Source: an uncultured Clostridia bacterium (lineage in GTDB: Bacteria; Bacillota; Clostridia; Oscillospirales; Oscillospiraceae). Taken from it: 64,000 nt of DNA. The notes under the pieces were generated by a model. It saw only the letters and a list, made by a program, of their open reading frames with translations. It had not been told where the DNA came from and did no database searches. A program made the translations under genes and the position numbers. This document shows, one piece after another, positions 41,853 to 50,853 of this stretch. The DNA lies in assembly GCA_947165595.1 (NCBI GenBank), contig CAMVAV010000004.1:1-64000 (forward strand), in the 5' to 3' direction. Every line of letters begins with the position of its first letter. The stretch's first letter is position 1.

Positions 41853-42578
41853 ATGTTTATTTTTCCCGCCATAGACCTCTATGAGAAAAAAGCGGTGCGG
41901 CTCTATCAGGGTGACTACGCGCAGATGACCGTCTACAGCGACGATCCGCCCGCCCTCGCGCGGGACTTTGTCCGCTGCGGCGCGCGCCATATCCACCTCG
42001 TCGACCTTGAGGGGGCGAAGACCGGCGGCATGCCGAACTTCGACGTCGTGCGCGCGATCAAGGAGGCAAGCGGCGTATTCTGCGAGCTGGGCGGCGGCGT
42101 CCGCTCGATGGAGACCGCCGAACGGTATCTGGACGCGGGACTGGACCGCGTCATTCTCGGCACGGCGGCGCTGACGGACGAGGCGTTCCTGCGCGCGGCG
42201 GTGGAGCGCTTCGGGGAGAGGATCGCCGTGGGCGTCGATATCAAGGACGGCTTTGTCGCCATCCGCGGCTGGACGGAGCGGTCGAACGCGGACGCCTTCG
42301 ACTTTTGCGCGCGGATGCAGACGCTGGGCGTCAAAACCCTGATCTGCACCGATATTTCCCGGGACGGAGCCATGCGCGGCACGAACCGGGAGCTGTACCA
42401 AAAGCTGTCAAGCAGATTTACATTACAGATCGTTGCCTCCGGCGGCGTATCCACGCTGGAGGACGTGCGTCAGCTCGCCGGCATGGGGCTGTACGGCGCG
42501 ATCATCGGCAAGGCGTACTACACGGGCGCGATCGACCTGAAGGAAGCCGTCAAGGCGGCGAGCGAGGTGGAAGCATGA
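41853..42578 (+). CDS. hisA: ProFAR isomerase
   Basis: About 241 residues. Isomerises phosphoribosylformimino-AICAR ribotide. TIM barrel with PAIDLYEKKAVRLYQGDY (catalytic Asp), HLVDLEGAKTGG, ELGGGVRSMETAERYLDAG phosphate loop, TDISRDGAMRGTN (second catalytic Asp) and ASGGVSTLEDV. ATG 41853 begins the conserved MFIFPAIDL; GTG 41847 is an alternative. Overlaps or abuts hisH and overlaps hisF by 4 bp. Confidence 0.96.
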   Translation: MFIFPAIDLYEKKAVRLYQGDYAQMTVYSDDPPALARDFVRCGARHIHLVDLEGAKTGGMPNFDVVRAIKEASGVFCELGGGVRSMETAERYLDAGLDRVILGTAALTDEAFLRAAVERFGERIAVGVDIKDGFVAIRGWTERSNADAFDFCARMQTLGVKTLICTDISRDGAMRGTNRELYQKLSSRFTLQIVASGGVSTLEDVRQLAGMGLYGAIIGKAYYTGAIDLKEAVKAASEVEA

Positions 42579-43333
42579 TCACAAAACGCATCATCCCCTG
42601 TCTGGACGTGAAGGACGGCAGGGTCGTCAAGGGAGTCAATTTCCAGGGGCTGGGCGACGTCGCCTCCCCGGTGGAGCTGGCGAAGCACTACAGCGAAAGC
42701 GGCGCGGACGAGCTGGTATTCTACGACATCACCGCCTCCGCCGAGGGCAGGACGATCTTCACGGATATCCTGCGCGAGACGGCGCGCAACGTGTTTATCC
42801 CGCTGACCGTCGGCGGCGGCATCAACACGGTCGACGATTTTGACCGCGTGCTCAAATGCGGCGCGGACAAGGTCAGCGTCAACTCCGGCGCGATCCGCAA
42901 TCCCGCCCTCATCGGCGAGGCGGCGAAGCGCTACGGCGACCAGTGCGTCGTGCTGTCCGCGGACGTCAAGCGCGTGGACGGCGTGTTCCGCGTGTTCGCC
43001 CGCGGCGGGCGCGAGAATACCGGCATGGAGGCGATCGAGTGGATCCGCCGCTGCGTCGGCGAGGGCGCGGGCGAGGTCGTGGTCAACTCCATCGACACCG
43101 ACGGCGTCAGGGGCGGCTTCGATCTCGAAATGCTCGCCGCGGTCTGCGAGGCGGTGAACGTGCCCGTGATCGCCTCGGGCGGCGCGGGGAAGATCGAGGA
43201 TTTTATTACGCTCTTTCAGACGCTTCCCAAGGTGGACGCGGGGCTTGCGGCGTCGATCTTCCACTTCGGCGAGGTCGAGATCGGCGAGCTGAAAAAGGCA
43301 ATGGCGGCAAACGGCATTCCCAGCCGCCTGTAA
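42575..43333 (+). CDS. hisF: Imidazole glycerol phosphate synthase, cyclase subunit
   Basis: 252 residues. Barrel partner of HisH; makes IGP and releases [42 protein letters not shown], the [17 protein letters not shown] motif with catalytic Asp, and [16 protein letters not shown] released here is the substrate of the purine genes further down the same operon. Overlaps hisA by 4 bp. Confidence 0.97.
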   Translation: MITKRIIPCLDVKDGRVVKGVNFQGLGDVASPVELAKHYSESGADELVFYDITASAEGRTIFTDILRETARNVFIPLTVGGGINTVDDFDRVLKCGADKVSVNSGAIRNPALIGEAAKRYGDQCVVLSADVKRVDGVFRVFARGGRENTGMEAIEWIRRCVGEGAGEVVVNSIDTDGVRGGFDLEMLAAVCEAVNVPVIASGGAGKIEDFITLFQTLPKVDAGLAASIFHFGEVEIGELKKAMAANGIPSRL

Positions 43334-43344
43334 AGGAGAAAACC

Positions 43345-43992
43345 ATGATAGATATTTCGGAGCTCAAATTCGACGAGCGCGGGCTGATCCCCGCCGTCGT
43401 GGTGGACGCGGTGACCAAGCGCGTCCTGACGCTGGCGTACATGAACGAGGAAAGCCTGCGCATTTCGATGGAGAAGGAGCTGACCTGCTTCTGGAGCCGC
43501 TCGCGGCAGGAGCTTTGGCTCAAGGGCGAGACCAGCGGCAACTATCAGCACATCGTCTCCATCACCGCCGACTGTGATCGCGACGCGCTCGTCGTCGTGG
43601 TGGAGCCGGACGGCCCCGCCTGCCATCTCGGCACGGAAAGCTGCTTCGAGTATCCCGTGTTCCAGAGCGAAGAGCGGGAGGAATTCTCCCTGCGCGGGCT
43701 TTACAGGCTCCTGCAGGGCCGCAAGGCGGAGCTGCCGGAGGGCTCGTACACGACGTATCTCTTTGAAAAGGGGCTCGACAAGATTTTGAAAAAGGTGGGC
43801 GAGGAGTCCACGGAGGTCATTATCGCCGGCAAGGCGCGGGACAAGAGGGAGACGATCTATGAGATCGCGGACCTCGCCTATCACGTCATGGTGCTGATGG
43901 TCGAGGCGGGTATTACGCCGGAGGACGTGCAGCAGGAGCTCGCCTCGCGCCATGTGATCGACCACAAGGTCAAGCAGGAGAAGATGGTATGA
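43345..43992 (+). CDS. hisI: Bifunctional PRA-CH/PRA-PH (HisIE)
   Basis: 215 residues. The N-terminal cyclohydrolase (HisI) has [37 protein letters not shown] and the zinc-Cys region [13 protein letters not shown]; the C-terminal pyrophosphatase (HisE, from about 118) has [17 protein letters not shown] and the [13 protein letters not shown] helix. It carries out steps two and three of histidine synthesis. ATG 43345 follows AAAGGAG, 11 bp after hisF, and the 3' end overlaps hisK. Confidence 0.96.
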   Translation: MIDISELKFDERGLIPAVVVDAVTKRVLTLAYMNEESLRISMEKELTCFWSRSRQELWLKGETSGNYQHIVSITADCDRDALVVVVEPDGPACHLGTESCFEYPVFQSEEREEFSLRGLYRLLQGRKAELPEGSYTTYLFEKGLDKILKKVGEESTEVIIAGKARDKRETIYEIADLAYHVMVLMVEAGITPEDVQQELASRHVIDHKVKQEKMV

Positions 43993-44777
43993 GTCCGGCC
44001 TTCGATCTGCATACGCACACGGTCTACTGCGACGGGAAGGACACGACGGAGGAAATGGCGCGCGCCGCCCTGTCCCTGGGCCTGGACTGCCTGGGCTTCT
44101 CCGGCCACGGCTACGCGCCCTACGACACGGACTGCTGCATGACCCGCGAGGGCGCGGCGGCGTACCGGGCGGAGATCGCCGCGCTGCGGGACAGGTATGC
44201 GGGGCGGCTTCGAGTTTTCTGCGGCGTGGAGCAGGACTATTGGTCGGAGGAAGCTACGGCGGACTACGAGTATGTGATCGGCTCCGTCCACTATGTGAAG
44301 AAGGACGGCGAGATGCTTTGCATCGACGATACGCCCGAGCGGACCAAAGCTGCCGCGGAGGGGCATTTCGGCGGCGACTGGTACGCGCTGGCCGAGGCGT
44401 ATTTCAAAACAGTGGCAGATGTCGTCGAGAGAACGCGCTGCGATATCATTGGGCATTTTGACCTCATCTCCAAGTTCAATGAAAAGGAGCCGATGTTCGA
44501 TCCGTCGCATCCGCGCTATGTGAAGGCGTGGCAATCGGCGCTGGACGCGCTGTTGCCGTACGGAAAGCCCTTCGAGGTCAACACCGGGGCTATGTCGCGC
44601 GGCTGGCGCACGTCGCCGTACCCGGACGCGGACATGCTCGCGTACATCCGCTCTGGCGGCGGGCGGCTCGTCCTGTCGAGCGACAGCCACAGCGCCCGGA
44701 CCATCGGCTACGCGTTCGAGCAGCTGGAGGAGGCGCTGGGCGAGAGCCTGATCCGAAATGTGGAGGAAGTGCTGTGA
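43989..44777 (+). CDS. hisK: Histidinol-phosphate phosphatase, PHP family
   Basis: 262 residues. PHP-domain enzyme that dephosphorylates histidinol phosphate, replacing the HAD-type domain absent from HisB. Metal ligands are visible in [56 protein letters not shown] and [15 protein letters not shown]. The ATG overlaps hisIE by 4 bp; its 3' end overlaps the IMP cyclohydrolase gene by 4 bp. Confidence 0.94.
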   Translation: MSPAFDLHTHTVYCDGKDTTEEMARAALSLGLDCLGFSGHGYAPYDTDCCMTREGAAAYRAEIAALRDRYAGRLRVFCGVEQDYWSEEATADYEYVIGSVHYVKKDGEMLCIDDTPERTKAAAEGHFGGDWYALAEAYFKTVADVVERTRCDIIGHFDLISKFNEKEPMFDPSHPRYVKAWQSALDALLPYGKPFEVNTGAMSRGWRTSPYPDADMLAYIRSGGGRLVLSSDSHSARTIGYAFEQLEEALGESLIRNVEEVL

Positions 44778-45409
44778 CTGATTTTCTTTCCTTTCTGCGG
44801 GGCAACCCCTATCCCGGACGCGGGATCGCCGTGGGGCACGAGCGCGTGTATTACTTCATCATGGGCCGCAGCGAGAACAGCCGCAACCGCGTCTTTGAGG
44901 AGACGGAGGACGGCATCCGCACGCGCGCCTTCGACGAGAGCAAAATGACCGACCCCAGCCTCGTCATCTACCATCCGGTGCGCCGCACGGAGCGGGGGCT
45001 GATCGTCACGAACGGCGACCAGACCGACACGATACGCGACATGGGTGATTTCCGCGCCGCGCTGATGACGCGCACCTTTGAGCCGGACGCGCCGAACTGG
45101 ACGCCGCGCATCTCCGCGATGCTCTGTGGGGACGGGAGCTTCGAGCTGTCCATCCTCAAGCGCTCCCCGGACGGACGCTGTGTGCGGGAGTTTTTCGCCT
45201 ACGAGGGCTGCGCGCCGGGCGAGGGGCGGTTTTTGAGCACCTATCGGGGCGACGGGAACCCGCTGCCCTCCTTCGCCGGGGAGCCGATGGAGATCGATCT
45301 GCCGGAGCCGGAGGCGGTCTGGGACGCGCTCGATGGGGCGAACAAGGTGGCGCTTTACGCCAACGTGCATGGCACGGTGAAGCTCTTTAACAAGCTCCTG
45401 GGGGACTGA
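44774..45409 (+). CDS. IMP cyclohydrolase (PurO/IMPCH-like)
   Basis: 211 residues with GTG start 44774 overlapping hisK (GTGA). The sequence starts FLSFLRGNPYPGRGIAVG, then YFIMGRSENSRNRVFEE and VTNGDQTDTI, typical of the stand-alone IMP cyclohydrolase-like family that closes formyl-AICAR to IMP. NPYPGRG and GNPLPSFAGEP are strongly family-like. With the AICAR transformylase encoded next it replaces the bifunctional PurH. The identification as PurO-type is from memory of the family, so somewhat less certain than the his genes. Confidence 0.85.
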   Translation: MTDFLSFLRGNPYPGRGIAVGHERVYYFIMGRSENSRNRVFEETEDGIRTRAFDESKMTDPSLVIYHPVRRTERGLIVTNGDQTDTIRDMGDFRAALMTRTFEPDAPNWTPRISAMLCGDGSFELSILKRSPDGRCVREFFAYEGCAPGEGRFLSTYRGDGNPLPSFAGEPMEIDLPEPEAVWDALDGANKVALYANVHGTVKLFNKLLGD

Positions 45410-45438
45410 CTTGAAACAAAGACGCAGGGAGGACCGAC

Positions 45439-46623
45439 ATGACGGAATTTACGCTCAAATACGGAACGAACCCCAATCAGACGCCCGCGCGCCTCTTTAT
45501 GGAGGACGGCGGCGAGCTGCCGGTCGAGGTGCTCAACGGCAATCCGGGCTATATCAACTTTCTTGACGCGCTCAACGCCTGGCAGCTGGTGCGCGAGCTG
45601 AAGCAGGCGCTGCATCTGAGCGCCGCGGCGTCGTTCAAGCATGTGAGCCCTGCCTCGGCGGCGGTGGGCATCCCGCTGTCCGGCCCGATGAAGCGCTCCT
45701 GCTTCGTGGACGACGTGGAGGGGTTGGACGATTCCCCGCTCGCGAGCGCATACGCCAGGGCGAGGGGGTCGGACCGCGTCAGCTCGTTCGGGGACTGGGC
45801 GGCGCTTTCGGACGTGTGCGACGTGACGACGGCGCGGCTCTTGAAGCGCGAGGTCTCCGACGGGGTGATCGCCCCGGGCTACGAGCCGGCGGCGCTTGAG
45901 ATCCTGAAAACGAAGCGGGACGGCCGGTACAACATCGTGCGCATCGATCCGTCCTACGAGCCCGCCGAGCTGGAACGCCGGCAGGTTTTCGGCGTGACCT
46001 TCGAGCAGAAGAGAAACGACGCCGTCATCAACGCGGAGCTGCTGCGCAACATCGTCACGAAGAACCGGGAGCTGCCCGCCAGCGCGGCGCGGGACCTGAT
46101 CGTCGCGCTCGTCACGCTCAAATACACGCAGTCCAATTCCGTCTGCTTCGCCGTCGGCGGGCAGACCGTCGGCGTGGGCGCGGGCCAGCAGTCGCGCATC
46201 CACTGCACGCGGCTCGCCGCCTCAAAGGCGGACACCTGGTTCCTGCGCCAGTCGCCCAAGGTGCTCGCCCTTCCGTTCTGGGAGGATATCCGCCGCCCCG
46301 AGCGCGACAACGTGATCGACGGCTACATCAACCAGAATGAGGAGGACGTCTGCGCCGAAGGCGTATGGCACCGCTACTTCTCGCGCCGTCCCGAGCCCTT
46401 TACCAGGGAGGAGCAGCGCGCGTTTCTGAGGAACATCGACGGCGTGGCGCTGGGCTCCGACGCGTTCTTCCCCTTCGGCGACAACATTGAACGCGCCTGC
46501 CGCAGCGGCGTGCGCTTCGTCGCCCAGCCGGGCGGCTCCGTGCGCGACGCGGAGGTGATCGCCTCCTGCGACCGGCACGATATGGTCATGGCAATGACGG
46601 GGACGCGGCTGTTCCATCACTGA
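45439..46623 (+). CDS. AICAR formyltransferase (PurH transformylase domain only)
   Basis: 394 residues. It starts directly in the AICARFT domain (LKYGTNPNQTPARLFM, NGNPGYINFLDALNAWQLV, SFKHVSPASAAVG with catalytic Lys-His), then LKYTQSNSVCFAVGGQTVGVGAGQQSRIHC, and ends FVAQPGGSVRDAEVI and MAMTGTRLFHH. The N-terminal IMP cyclohydrolase domain of classic PurH is missing and supplied by the adjacent gene. It formylates AICAR, including the AICAR produced by HisF/HisH. It is 29 bp downstream with GGGAGG before the ATG. Confidence 0.93.
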   Translation: MTEFTLKYGTNPNQTPARLFMEDGGELPVEVLNGNPGYINFLDALNAWQLVRELKQALHLSAAASFKHVSPASAAVGIPLSGPMKRSCFVDDVEGLDDSPLASAYARARGSDRVSSFGDWAALSDVCDVTTARLLKREVSDGVIAPGYEPAALEILKTKRDGRYNIVRIDPSYEPAELERRQVFGVTFEQKRNDAVINAELLRNIVTKNRELPASAARDLIVALVTLKYTQSNSVCFAVGGQTVGVGAGQQSRIHCTRLAASKADTWFLRQSPKVLALPFWEDIRRPERDNVIDGYINQNEEDVCAEGVWHRYFSRRPEPFTREEQRAFLRNIDGVALGSDAFFPFGDNIERACRSGVRFVAQPGGSVRDAEVIASCDRHDMVMAMTGTRLFHH

Positions 46624-46658
46624 CCGGGACGCGCCTGCGCAACGAAGAAACGGGGGGC

Positions 46659-47630
46659 ATGATCGTGAATCAGCAGATATACAGCCGGCTGGGAGACATC
46701 GGGGCAAGCCCGTATTTCACCGGCGCAAAGAAGCTGAATTCCCAATACGCGAAGATCGAAAAGCACTATGAGCGCGGCGAGCACGGCGCGTGCGTGGAGG
46801 CGTGCAGCACGCTGTTCGAGCAGCTCATGGGCGGATTGTACCTCAGCGTCATGGGGGAGGAGGCGCCGCTTGCCGTGATCCTCAGCGACATCGACTTCTG
46901 GCAGGTGATCGACGACAGGGAGTTCTGCGACAGGGCGGGGATGCTGCAATACGCCTGTTACCGCATCGCGGAAACGCCGTGCGGCGAGGGCGACCCGGAA
47001 AAAGAGGCGGAGCTTGCCAAGTCGGGGCTGGAGGACGTCATCGAGGACACGGCGCGCTTTCTCTCGCAGGAGGGGGACGGGAAATGCCTCGATCCCGCCG
47101 TGCTCGCGCGCGAGGATGTGCGGGAGGCGATCCTTGCGCTGGTGGAGGGCTTTTCCGCGCAGCTGGACGCCGCCGGATGCAGCGGGGGCGTTTCGATGCA
47201 GCCGCCGTACATGAACGCGATCCTGCTGGACTTCCCGGAGCGGGAGACCGCGCCCTGGGCGCGCTTCATCGCGCAGCGGCTGAAAAAGGCGGGGCTTCTC
47301 ACCTCGGCGAAGCTGCGCACGCTGGATGCGGAGCAGGTCGTCCTCGAGCGCGTGGGTCTGACGAACGAGTTCATCCGCCGCGCGTCGGCGGAGGCGAACG
47401 GCGGCGCGCTTCTGATCGAGCACTTCGAGGAATTCGACATGCCCTGCCTCGGCGGGAACCTCATGGACCGCGCGCTTCAGACGATCCTGACCGCCGCGGA
47501 CAACTACCGGGGCTCGCTGTGCATCGTGGTGTCCGGCATGGGCGAGAGGGTGGAAAAGACGATCTGCCGCACGGACCGGGCGGGGAACCGCTTCCCGCTC
47601 GCCCTGTCGCTGCGGGAAGCAAAGGAATAG
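46659..47630 (+). CDS. Unknown protein with degenerate AAA+-like C-terminal half
   Basis: 323 residues, family not recognised. The first 60 residues include ARIEKHYERGEHGACVEACS-like helical sequence (residues about 25-50), perhaps a TPR-type helix pair. The C-terminal third, with NGGALLIEHFEEFDMPCLGGNLMDRAL then LTAADNYRGSLCIVVSGMGERVEKTICR and NRFPLALSL, follows the order of Walker B, sensor 1 and arginine-finger strands of SpoVK/CbxX AAA+ proteins. No Walker A (GxxxxGK) is visible, so ATPase activity is doubtful. It lies 36 bp after the AICAR transformylase and ends in a strong terminator. Confidence 0.6.
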   Translation: MIVNQQIYSRLGDIGASPYFTGAKKLNSQYAKIEKHYERGEHGACVEACSTLFEQLMGGLYLSVMGEEAPLAVILSDIDFWQVIDDREFCDRAGMLQYACYRIAETPCGEGDPEKEAELAKSGLEDVIEDTARFLSQEGDGKCLDPAVLAREDVREAILALVEGFSAQLDAAGCSGGVSMQPPYMNAILLDFPERETAPWARFIAQRLKKAGLLTSAKLRTLDAEQVVLERVGLTNEFIRRASAEANGGALLIEHFEEFDMPCLGGNLMDRALQTILTAADNYRGSLCIVVSGMGERVEKTICRTDRAGNRFPLALSLREAKE

Positions 47631-47642
47631 AAAAAGAAATAG

Positions 47643-47681
47643 AAAAAGAGGGGAGAGGCGCGCCGCCTCTCTCCTCTTTTT
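47643..47681. terminator. Bidirectional terminator
   Basis: An 18-bp near-perfect stem (47643-47660 with 47664-47681), with AAAAAG on one side and CTTTTT on the other, between convergent genes. Confidence 0.9.
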
Positions 47682-47694
47682 GATTTCGGAAGTT

Positions 47695-48486
47695 CTATTG
47701 CTCCGAAGTATCTGTCGGGATGCCTTCGGAGGGGAAGCCGCCGTCCTGCGGGGCGCCGTCGGAAGGAAAGACCGCCTGCGGGAAGCCGCCGTCCTGCGGG
47801 GCGCCGTCGGCGGGAAAGACCGCCTGCGGGAAGCCGCCGCCCTGCGAAATGCCCTCGGAGGGAAAGACCGCCTGCGGAAAGCCGCCGTCCTGCGGAATGC
47901 CCTCGGCGGGGAAGGCCGCCTGCGGAAGACCGCCGGCGGAAGAATCGCCGGGAGCGTCCAGCGTCAATTCTATGGGAGTCTGCACGGCGCTGCCGAGCTC
48001 GCTGGCGGCAACCTCCGCGCCGATCGCCTCCGCCGCCTGCGAGAGCCTTGCCGCCTCCGCCTCTCCGTGGGCGGCGATGCGGCCCTCGACATGCGCCTGC
48101 CTTGCCGCCTCCGCGCCCTCCTCGCGCGCCTGCTGCACGGCGTCCTCCTTCTCCTTCGCGGCGCGCTTGAGCTCCTTTTCCAGGACCTTTTTGTTGTGCC
48201 GCTTTTCAAAGAGATGGACGATATGCGCGATCATGGCGACAAAGACCAGCACGATGCCGATCCAGCTGGCGACGCCCAGGGGGAACATGGTTTTGAACGT
48301 CCAGAATTCGGGAATGCCGAGGAAGAAGAACAGCACCGAGCAGGCGAGCGCCGCGCCGAAGAGCAGCACCCACAGCACCGACTTGACCGCCGAGGCTTTT
48401 CTGACGCGCAGATAGCTGAGCAGGAAAAACAGCGCGAGCAGAAGACAGGCGGGGTACTGCGCGTACAGGAGATATTTCCAGGTCAT
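47695..48486 (-). CDS. Membrane protein with coiled coil and 16-residue repeats
   Basis: 263 residues, not recognised. Three hydrophobic helices (about 5-22, 34-56, 67-92), then a charged, alanine-rich coiled coil (100-165) and a tail of about four 16-residue repeats of the form GGFPQAVFPSDGAPQD. The repeats are encoded by 48-bp DNA repeats and are proline- and glycine-rich, so disordered and possibly a binding or spacer tail. ATG 48486 follows GGGGAGG; the frame remains open 27 bp upstream. It lies 15 bp downstream of the dihydropyrimidinase gene and is probably co-transcribed. Confidence 0.7.
   Translation of the reverse strand: MTWKYLLYAQYPACLLLALFFLLSYLRVRKASAVKSVLWVLLFGAALACSVLFFFLGIPEFWTFKTMFPLGVASWIGIVLVFVAMIAHIVHLFEKRHNKKVLEKELKRAAKEKEDAVQQAREEGAEAARQAHVEGRIAAHGEAEAARLSQAAEAIGAEVAASELGSAVQTPIELTLDAPGDSSAGGLPQAAFPAEGIPQDGGFPQAVFPSEGISQGGGFPQAVFPADGAPQDGGFPQAVFPSDGAPQDGGFPSEGIPTDTSEQ
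47732..47935 (-). repeat. 48-bp coding tandem repeat (about 4 copies)
   Basis: Successive units begin at 47732, 47780, 47828, 47876 and 47924, exactly 48 bp apart, with a few substitutions between units. They stay in frame and encode the C-terminal repeat of the membrane protein. Confidence 0.85.
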
Positions 48487-48500
48487 ACCGGCGCCTCCCC

Positions 48501-49883
48501 TCAGAGCATGCACTTTTCGCGCATGAGATACTGGCCGTTTTGCCCGCCGACGACCTCGCCCCGGTCGACCGCGAGCACGCCGCGCAGATACACGGAGCGG
48601 ATGGAGCCGGAGGTTTTGAAGCCCTCAAACGGCGTATAGCCCGCCTTCGACGCAAGCTCCGCGCCGCGGAGCACATGGTCGGCGTTCGGGTCGTAGACGA
48701 CGATGTCCGCGTCGCTGCCCTCGGCGAGAACGCCCTTGCGCGGATAGAGCCCGTAGAGCTTCGCGGGATTCTCGGACAGCGCGCGGCACATGCCGGCGAG
48801 GCCCAGACGCTTCTGCGCCACGCCCGCGGTATAGATCAGCTCGCCGCGCGTTTCCACGCCGGGAAGCCCGCCGGGAATCTTCGTGAAGTCCTCGCGCCCC
48901 ATCTCCTTCTGCGCGTGCGTGAAGGAGCAGTGGTCGGTGGAGACGGTCTGCACCTCGCCGCGGCGCAGCGCCTTCCAGAGAGCTTCTGCGTCGTCCTTCG
49001 TGCGGATGGGCGGCGCGCAGACAAAGCTTGCCGCGCGCTCAAAGTCCGGATCGTAGTAGACCGAGTCGTCCAGCAGCAGATACTGCGGGCAGGTCTCGAC
49101 ATAGACCGTCTGTCCGCGCGAGCGCGCCGCCGCGATCTCCGCGAGGGACTGACGGTTCGTTGTGTGCACGAGGATCACGGGAGCATCCGCCGCCTGCGCG
49201 ATGTGGAGGATACGGTTCACCGCCTCCGCCTCGAGACAGTCCGGGCGCGCCTGCGGATGGGACGAGACGTCCGCGCCGCGTCCCGCCGCCTTGAGCTCGG
49301 CGATGCGCGCGTCGATGACGCCGGCGTTCTCACAGTGGAAGCCGCACACGCCGCCGCGCTTCGTCAGCGCCTTGAGCGCGCGGTACAGGTCCTCGTCCGG
49401 CAGCAGCATGGCGGGGTAGGTGAGGTACATCTTGAACGAGGTGATGCCGGCGGCAAACATGTCGTCCAGCTCGCGCTCGATGCCCTCGTTCCAGTCGTCG
49501 ATGGTCATGTGGAAGCCGTAGTCGCACCAGCATTTGCCGTCCGCCTTCTCGTGCCAGAGCTTGAGTCCGTGGGCAAGCGTCTCGCCCTTGTTGGGGCAGG
49601 CAAAGTCGATGACCGTGGTGGTGCCGCCGCGGAGCGCCGCGCGCGTGCCGCTCGAAAAGTCGTCGGCGGTGGTGGTGTTGCAGACGTCGAGGTCGAAATG
49701 CGTGTGCGCGTCGATGAAGCCGGGAAAGAGGTAGCAGTCCGTCACGTCGACGACCTGCGTATCCCACGGCGCGCCGGCGATCACGTGCCCGAGCTTCTCG
49801 ATTTTGTCGCCGTTGATGAGCACGTCGGCACGCCTGCTGGATTTTCCGCTGACGACGAAGCCGCCGCGCAGGATGGTTTTCAT
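48501..49883 (-). CDS. hydA: Dihydropyrimidinase / hydantoinase family amidohydrolase
   Basis: 460 residues. Opens dihydropyrimidines or hydantoins in reductive pyrimidine breakdown. Metal ligands: PGFIDAHTHFD (His-x-His), carboxylated Lys in ITSFKMYLTYP, CGFHCENAGVI, VHTTNRQSL and the VSTDHCSFTHAQK Asp; STTTVIDFACPN-like strand (TTTVIDFACPNKG) and CAPPIRTKDDAEALW also fit. ATG 49883 follows AAAGGAGTG. No other pyrimidine degradation gene (such as the dehydrogenase or beta-ureidopropionase) is adjacent, so the physiological substrate is open. Confidence 0.9.
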   Translation of the reverse strand: MKTILRGGFVVSGKSSRRADVLINGDKIEKLGHVIAGAPWDTQVVDVTDCYLFPGFIDAHTHFDLDVCNTTTADDFSSGTRAALRGGTTTVIDFACPNKGETLAHGLKLWHEKADGKCWCDYGFHMTIDDWNEGIERELDDMFAAGITSFKMYLTYPAMLLPDEDLYRALKALTKRGGVCGFHCENAGVIDARIAELKAAGRGADVSSHPQARPDCLEAEAVNRILHIAQAADAPVILVHTTNRQSLAEIAAARSRGQTVYVETCPQYLLLDDSVYYDPDFERAASFVCAPPIRTKDDAEALWKALRRGEVQTVSTDHCSFTHAQKEMGREDFTKIPGGLPGVETRGELIYTAGVAQKRLGLAGMCRALSENPAKLYGLYPRKGVLAEGSDADIVVYDPNADHVLRGAELASKAGYTPFEGFKTSGSIRSVYLRGVLAVDRGEVVGGQNGQYLMREKCML

Positions 49884-49989
49884 AGGACGTCACTCCTTTG
49901 TTCACAATCTTACTTTTTTATCATAGCACAGTTCTCCGCGGATTTCCATATAAAAATACAGGGGAGCCGCGCGGAGGAAAATGGCAGGA

Positions 49990-50342
49990 CGGACGCCGCC
50001 GTTTTGGGATTGCAGCACGGCAAGGTCTGTGCTGCGGAGTCGCATCCGGAGGCTCTGGACGGCCTGCTGCTCTGCGCCGCTTATCCGATGAAAGCCATCG
50101 GCGCCGGGCTCAGGGTCGTGTCGGTTTACGGGACGAACGACGGCGTGCACAACTATGAACGCTTTGAGGCGGGCAAGCAGTTTCTTCCGCCCGACGCGGT
50201 CGAGCACGCGATCGAGGGCGGCAACCACGGGCAGTTCGGCAATTACGGGGACCAGCGCGGAGACCGCGCCGCGACGATCACCGCGGCGGCGCAGCAGGCG
50301 GAGACGGTCGAGGTGTTTCTGTCCGCCATACAGGACAGGTGA
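49990..50342 (+). pseudogene. Truncated alpha/beta-hydrolase remnant
   Basis: The frame ending at TGA 50340-50342 reads GLQHGKVCAAESHPEALDG, then LLLCAAYPM, RVVSVYGTNDGVHNYERFE and EGGNHGQFGNYGDQRGDRAA, the C-terminal half of an alpha/beta-hydrolase with the Asp (GTNDG) and His (GGNHGQFG) of the triad. The whole N-terminal half is missing and the nucleophile region (normally GHSLGG) is reduced to LQHGK, so the serine is lost. No start codon or ribosome binding site fits. I call it a decayed fragment. Confidence 0.7.
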
Positions 50343-50365
50343 ATTTATTTGAATACTACGAAATC

Positions 50366-50402
50366 CGGGGATGTGAAAGAGCCGACGCCTTTCACATCCC
50401 CG
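50366..50402. terminator. Long perfect hairpin after the hydrolase remnant
   Basis: A 14-bp perfect stem CGGGGATGTGAAAG (50366-50379) and CTTTCACATCCCCG (50389-50402). There is no clear T-run on either side, so it may be an inefficient terminator or an mRNA-stabilising hairpin. Confidence 0.5.
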
Positions 50403-50508
50403 ATAAACTATCCTTTCTATCGGACAGGTCCCTTGCTAGGATATGACTGTCAAAGGGGAGGAGAGACGCCTGAAACAAGCGGCACGGTGAGAAAGGAGGT
50501 CCCTGAAA

Positions 50509-50835
50509 ATGAATGAGGAGTATTTGACGCAGAGACTGGAGGACCTGAACGGGCGGCTGGAGGAGCTGACGGACAGACTGCCGGAGAGCTGCATGGACGA
50601 GCGGTACGACCGTCTCGTCTGCGCGAGGCTGACCGACGAGACGGTCGACGCCGTGATCCCCGCGCATCTGTTCACCGTCGAGGACGTCCTGACGGCGATC
50701 GGGCGGGTGAAGACAAGGCTTGACGAGATCCGCCGCGGGAAGCGGACAGACGAACGGCGCGCCGCCGGCGGAACGATTATCGGACAGCTTGTGTTCGCGG
50801 GTTTTGCGGATGCGGAGCGGAAGCTCGCGTCCTGA
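50509..50835 (+). CDS. Small helical protein of unknown function
   Basis: 108 residues, not recognised. It is predominantly helical and charged (LTQRLEDLNGRLEELTDRLPE, then LTAIGRVKTRLDEIRRGKR) with a short hydrophobic stretch near the C-terminus (GTIIGQLVFAGFA). A strong AAAGGAGGT sits 8 nt before ATG 50509, which supports it being a gene. It is followed after 18 bp by a 57-codon membrane peptide gene with its own ribosome binding site; the pair may function together. Confidence 0.6.
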   Translation: MNEEYLTQRLEDLNGRLEELTDRLPESCMDERYDRLVCARLTDETVDAVIPAHLFTVEDVLTAIGRVKTRLDEIRRGKRTDERRAAGGTIIGQLVFAGFADAERKLAS

Positions 50836-50853
50836 GAAGGGGAGGAAACGGAT

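Noticed and set aside
47732..47935. Regular 48-bp repeats considered as a CRISPR array
   Set aside because: No unique spacers; the units are contiguous, in frame and encode a protein tail.
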